Assembly (NCBI RefSeq): GCF_015668195.1
Contig: NZ_JADPFC010000007.1
Coordinates: 1-64,000, forward strand
Length of the DNA: 64,000 bases
Source of the DNA: Romboutsia_C sp015668195
GTDB lineage: Bacteria > Bacillota > Clostridia > Peptostreptococcales > Peptostreptococcaceae
Reading direction: 5' to 3'
Shown: positions 60,849-64,000 of the stretch, piece by piece
How positions within the stretch are numbered: the first letter of the stretch is position 1
How the letters are laid out: each line of letters opens with the position of its first letter
Translations under genes and position numbers: made by a program
The notes under the pieces: model-generated
Told to the model about the DNA's origin: nothing
The model's input: only the letters and a program-made list of their open reading frames with translations
The model's database searches: none

Positions 60849-61190
60849 CTATGCTTTTTTAACAACGCTAGACTTTAATTTCATAGCTCCAAAACCGTCT
60901 ATTTTACACTCTATATCGTGTCCATCAGCTGCATCTGGAACTAAACGTATGCTCTTTACTTTTGTTCCTATTTTTATAGAAGATGAACTTCCCTTAACTT
61001 TAAGGTCTTTAACTACTGTTACAGCATCTCCATCCTTTAATACATTTCCATTTACGTCTTTTATTACAACTTCTTCTTCAACTGATTCTGCTGGATTCCA
61101 TTCGTATGCACACTCTGGGCACACTAAAAGACTTCCATCTTCATATACATATTCTGAATTACATTTTGGGCAATTTGGTAAAGTTTCCAT
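60849..61190 (-). CDS. PhnA/YjdM-like zinc-ribbon protein
   Basis: A 113-aa protein with an N-terminal zinc ribbon (CPKCNSEYVYEDGSLLVCPEC) and a C-terminal small beta domain (VKDVNGNVLKDGDAVTVVKDLKVKGSS ... CKIDGFGAMKLKSSVVKKA). This is the family called alkylphosphonate utilisation operon protein PhnA/YjdM. The phosphonate name is historical; its function is unproven and no phn genes are nearby. The start is the ATG at 61190 after GGAGG; an upstream in-frame TTG overlaps that site. Confidence 0.9.
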   Translation of the reverse strand: METLPNCPKCNSEYVYEDGSLLVCPECAYEWNPAESVEEEVVIKDVNGNVLKDGDAVTVVKDLKVKGSSSSIKIGTKVKSIRLVPDAADGHDIECKIDGFGAMKLKSSVVKKA

Positions 61191-61560
61191 AATATTATTT
61201 CCTCCGTTCAATATAGTTAATATTTTTTCTCATAGGCTATATAATATCATAGTCTTCTCATATTGACAAATCTTCATACTAAATAGGTTCAAGGTTAGCA
61301 TTTATCCTTGATAATGCAATTATTTATTAGACACTTAATACCGTCTATTTTAATATTTTCTTATAAACATTAAATGATTAATACTTTAAATCTCAAACTA
61401 ATATAATTAAACATAGAATTGCTTAACTAATAAAAATATATTAATAATATGACTTAGCTTTACTAATTATCCTATTATATTTTTATTTATTAAAATTGTA
61501 ATTTTTCTACCCTTGAAATAACAATTTGATAGTTAGGTAAATAATTTGGAGGATAGCAGT
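61191..61560. other. AT-rich divergent spacer
   Basis: About 370 bp between the PhnA-like gene and the sugar dehydrogenase gene. I see no gene, RNA or repeat; promoters for both flanking genes are expected but not identifiable with confidence. Confidence 0.4.
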
Positions 61561-62661
61561 ATGAAAAATATGATTTTTAATGTTTTATATAATACAATAT
61601 TTCGTAATCATAATAAAGACAATATAAAAACAAAGTCAATAACATCAAGGCAAATTCCTTATGAAATTGAAGTTATCGCTGAAAATTTATATGTCCCTTG
61701 GGCTATAGATATAAGCAATGAAGGTAACATATATTTTACAGAAAGATCTGGCGCTATTAGAATTATTGAAGATGGGAAACTTAATTCGAAGCCACTCATC
61801 ACATTTAGTTCTCCCTTTGTAAGTCAAGGAGAAGGAGGATTAATGGGTATTGCTCTAGACCCAAACTTTTCAAATAACCATTATATTTATGTTATGCATT
61901 CATATTTAGAAGCTAATCAAATCTATAATCGTGTTGTAAGATTAGTAGTAAACAATAATATAGCCTCTATTGACAAGGTTATTCTAGATAAAATCCCTGG
62001 AGGAAGTATTCATAATGGAGGAAGAATAAAAATAGGCCCAGATCAGAAATTATATATAACAACAGGAGATGCAGGCAATCCTGCATTGGCACAAGACCCT
62101 ACAAGTACTGCTGGAAAAATACTTCGAATAGAGTTAAATGGAAGTATTCCTAAGGATAATCCAATTATTAACTCGCCTATTTTTAGCTTAGGTCATAGAA
62201 ATCCTCAAGGCTTAGCATGGAATTCAAAAAATGTGTTGTATTCATCAGAGCATGGACAATCAGCGCACGACGAGATAAATATAATAAACCCAGGTGGCAA
62301 TTATGGGTGGCCTATCGTTCAAGGAAATGAAGAATCTTCAGAAGTTATAACACAAAAACCTCTGATACATAGTGGAGAAGATACATGGGCACCCTCTGGT
62401 ATTACATTCATAAATCAAGGACCATGGGAAGGAAAATTGCTCGTTGCTACTTTGCGTGGACAACAGCTGCTTGGTATCTCAATGAATGGAAAAGGAACAG
62501 TAGTTAAGAATGTAGAATCATGGTTGAAAAATGAGTATGGACGTTTGCGTGAAGTTGTCCAAGGAAAAGATGGTTCAATTTACCTTACAACAAGTAATAA
62601 AGATGGTAGAGGTAATCCTGATGTAAATGATGATAAAATTATCCGTCTCACTCCAAAATAA
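61561..62661 (+). CDS. PQQ-type sugar dehydrogenase family protein (GSDH domain)
   Basis: A 366-aa beta-propeller of the soluble glucose/sorbosone dehydrogenase family: VPWAIDISNEGNIYFTERSGAIRII, GEGGLMGIALDPNFSNNHYIYV, SIHNGGRIKIGPDQKLYITTGDAG, GHRNPQGLAW and EHGQSAHDEINIINPGGNYGWP. Relatives oxidise aldoses with PQQ, which clostridia do not normally make, so another role is possible. No signal peptide is clear, although the N-terminus has a hydrophobic patch. About half of its arginine codons are CGN, whereas neighbouring genes use AGA almost only, suggesting acquisition. The start is the ATG after TTGGAGG. Confidence 0.85.
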   Translation: MKNMIFNVLYNTIFRNHNKDNIKTKSITSRQIPYEIEVIAENLYVPWAIDISNEGNIYFTERSGAIRIIEDGKLNSKPLITFSSPFVSQGEGGLMGIALDPNFSNNHYIYVMHSYLEANQIYNRVVRLVVNNNIASIDKVILDKIPGGSIHNGGRIKIGPDQKLYITTGDAGNPALAQDPTSTAGKILRIELNGSIPKDNPIINSPIFSLGHRNPQGLAWNSKNVLYSSEHGQSAHDEINIINPGGNYGWPIVQGNEESSEVITQKPLIHSGEDTWAPSGITFINQGPWEGKLLVATLRGQQLLGISMNGKGTVVKNVESWLKNEYGRLREVVQGKDGSIYLTTSNKDGRGNPDVNDDKIIRLTPK

Positions 62662-62776
62662 AGAACTAGTTTCTAAGTATACTGACTTATGGCATAATCA
62701 AATGATTTTCTAAATAATTAAAGTAATTAAAATATAAGAGCTTACTTTTAATTTATAAAAAATATAGAATAAATAT

Positions 62777-62812
62777 AAAAAGGTCTATAAAATTTATTTT
62801 ATAGACCTTTTT
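62777..62812 (+). terminator. bidirectional intrinsic terminator
   Basis: The stem AAAAAGGTCTATAAAAT/ATTTTATAGACCTTTTT has A and T runs on both sides, between convergent genes. Confidence 0.85.
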
Positions 62813-62882
62813 ATATTTAATTTTCATTTTCTATATAATTATATTTTTAATCGCAATAAATTTTTATCTATTTCGGTAGAAT

Positions 62883-63401
62883 TTATACTAAAGGTGCTTG
62901 AATTTGAGTAGTGAAAAGGAACCTATGAAAATGGTCATCAACAACAGTAGTTCTTCCAGATACCAAATGAATATGCTTATTAGTTCCTGGTATTGGAATT
63001 GCTGGCCCAGTTGTAACACATATTTGATGAAAATGATCAAAGAAGTCTGTATTGTCATTCTTAATTCTATGAACATGGTTTGTTCCACCATTTATTGGTA
63101 TAGCCTCTCCTGTAACACCTGCAACTCTATGGTTATGTCTATCATCGCCTTCTTCAGCTAATTTAACACTTTCTGAGTATTCATGAACATGTGTCTGCAT
63201 TTCATCTTCATTATGACAGTTGCAGCAGTTACAATTATGACAGTTCATATGTCTACATTCATCTTCATTATGACAGTTACAGCGATTATCTCTATGACAA
63301 TTCATTCGTCTACCTTCATCTTCATTGTGACATCTCATACATTTAAAGCAGTTACCTCTATTACAATTATCTCTTCTACATCTATGATTTTGAAAACTCA
63401 T
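62883..63401 (-). CDS. YmaF-domain protein with Cys/His-rich repeats
   Basis: A 172-aa protein in two parts. Residues about 1-70 are made of Cys, His, Asn, Arg and acidic residues, with a 19-residue tandem repeat (CHNEDEGRRMNCHRDNRCN, CHNEDECRHMNCHNCNCCN, then a truncated CHNEDEMQTH). The rest is a YmaF domain (THVHEYSESVKLAEEGDDRHNHRVAGVTGEAIP ... HVHRI ... HFHQICVTTGPAIPIPGTNKHIHLVSG), a family of histidine-rich small proteins related to spore or coat components in Bacillus. Metal binding is likely from composition. The ribosome site is AGGAGA. The C-rich half looks like a lineage-specific addition. Confidence 0.85.
   Translation of the reverse strand: MSFQNHRCRRDNCNRGNCFKCMRCHNEDEGRRMNCHRDNRCNCHNEDECRHMNCHNCNCCNCHNEDEMQTHVHEYSESVKLAEEGDDRHNHRVAGVTGEAIPINGGTNHVHRIKNDNTDFFDHFHQICVTTGPAIPIPGTNKHIHLVSGRTTVVDDHFHRFLFTTQIQAPLV
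63209..63340 (-). repeat. 57-bp tandem repeat inside the YmaF-like gene
   Basis: Units begin at CATCTTCATTATGACA on the plus strand (about 63209, 63261 and 63318), with a period near 57 bp (19 codons). They code for CHNEDE-initiated Cys/His-rich blocks. Two complete units and parts of a third can be aligned. Confidence 0.75.
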
Positions 63402-63838
63402 TCTTTATCTCTCCTATTGTCTTATATTAAAAGATTCTTATAATAAATCTCTTAATATAAGATATAAATATTTGTCAATTTTGTTCCTATTTCTTGTAAA
63501 ATTTACATAATCTACGTTTTTACGCACCATTATAATTTTTTATTTTTTAGTTAACAATTTCCCCTTCTCTCTTTATACTTCTTACTTTTTGATTAGATTT
63601 CATCAATATGTATTAATAGTTAATGCTTTAATAGTTAGATTATTATTAATCATAATGTTTAAGTCAAAACAAAAATTCTATTTAAAAATATTATCATCTT
63701 ATATATTAAAGCATCATCATTCAACTTTATTTTTTAGAAGAATGATTTGCGAATTACTCTATCTATTCTAATTTTTTCATAAGTTATTGGTTAAAATAAC
63801 ATAAATATTAAATCTTTTAGCTAAAGGAGATATTTTAT
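63402..63838. other. AT-rich divergent spacer
   Basis: About 437 bp between the YmaF-like gene and the DUF421 gene. A 60-codon open frame (63589-63771, plus) has no ribosome site and low-complexity composition, so I do not call it. No RNA or repeat is seen. Confidence 0.45.
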
Positions 63839-64000
63839 ATGGACTTTTTTAGTGGTCAAGAAACACTTAGCACCATTGACTGGATACTTCGAGCTATTAT
63901 TGCTTTTTTCTTTTTGATAGCTGTTGCAAAACTATTAGGGCAACGTTCTATTTCTCAATTAAGACTACTTGATTTTGCTATTACTTTAGTAATTGGTAAT
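63839..64000 (+). CDS. DUF421 (YetF/YrbG-type) membrane protein, 5' part
   Basis: The first 54 codons of a membrane protein run off the right edge. The ATG follows AAAGGAGA. The translation has one hydrophobic helix (WILRAIIAFFFLIAVAKLL), then GQRSISQLRLLDFAITLVIGN, the conserved beginning of the DUF421/YetF family. In Bacillus these are spore-associated or general membrane proteins of unclear function. Confidence 0.85.
   Translation, partial: MDFFSGQETLSTIDWILRAIIAFFFLIAVAKLLGQRSISQLRLLDFAITLVIGN

Noticed and set aside
62883..63401. Interpretation of the 57-bp repeat as a CRISPR-like array
   Set aside because: The repeats are directly adjacent, in frame and protein-coding, with no spacers.
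63589..63771. 60-codon hydrophobic frame on the plus strand
   Set aside because: No ribosome site, low-complexity translation and no terminator; not called as a gene.

Overview
The window is AT-rich, low-GC Firmicute DNA. AGA is the dominant arginine codon, Shine-Dalgarno sites are strong AGGAGG types, and sporulation genes (spoIIR, sipL, yabG, a SleB-type hydrolase) and a rubrerythrin are present. With the 16S rRNA fragment at the left edge and the gene order lysS-greA-dusB-coaX, ftsH-tilS and spoIIR/sipL/veg/yabG, this indicates an anaerobic spore-former of the Peptostreptococcaceae. An Intestinibacter-like species is my best guess from memory of the 16S 5' region; the genus is not proven. 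Most genes lie on the minus strand. A run of Ns at 30766-30861 shows this is a draft scaffold.

Left part (1-20.4 kb), core housekeeping: the 5' end of a 16S rRNA gene with its promoter; lysS, greA, dusB; coaX with an ECF pantothenate transporter whose leader carries two tandem pan-type hairpins; a P1-family peptidase overlapping birA; tilS-ftsH; a DUF1934 gene; ddl-murI (cell-wall precursors); a sporulation block (SleB-like hydrolase, spoIIR with a sigma-F-type promoter, sipL, veg, yabG) enclosing a tRNA-Asn, ispE and a GntR regulator.

Middle part (20.5-47 kb), metabolism and stress: psuK-psuG (pseudouridine breakdown); RNA-modification and small hypothetical genes; a glutamate-dependent acid-resistance cluster gadC-gadB-yhiM-gadB that strongly resembles enterobacterial proteins; the pyrF-carA-carB pyrimidine operon behind a leader with two PyrR-type attenuators in series; a nitroreductase; an M29 aminopeptidase; a second PfkB kinase; and luxS, a stand-alone MetH reactivation protein and metH in one operon, which recycles S-ribosylhomocysteine to methionine.

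Right part (47-64 kb), envelope and accessory genes: a VanY-VanR-VanS-like carboxypeptidase and two-component module; a TtcA-like thiolase; a secreted C39-like peptidase; a 1.4-kb decayed stretch with remnants of a YebC-family regulator and an L-threonine dehydrogenase; mprF, which appears to start at an AUU codon; an SsuABC/TauABC-type importer; rubrerythrin; a PQQ-type sugar dehydrogenase with foreign-looking arginine codons; a YmaF-domain protein with Cys/His-rich 19-residue repeats; and the start of a DUF421 membrane protein at the right edge.

The most interesting items are the tandem pan leader on a transporter gene, the serial PyrR attenuators with a repeated spacer element, the non-AUG start of mprF, the gad-yhiM cluster with a GadC that lacks the C-plug, the scaffolding error inside gadB2, and the Cys/His repeat protein.
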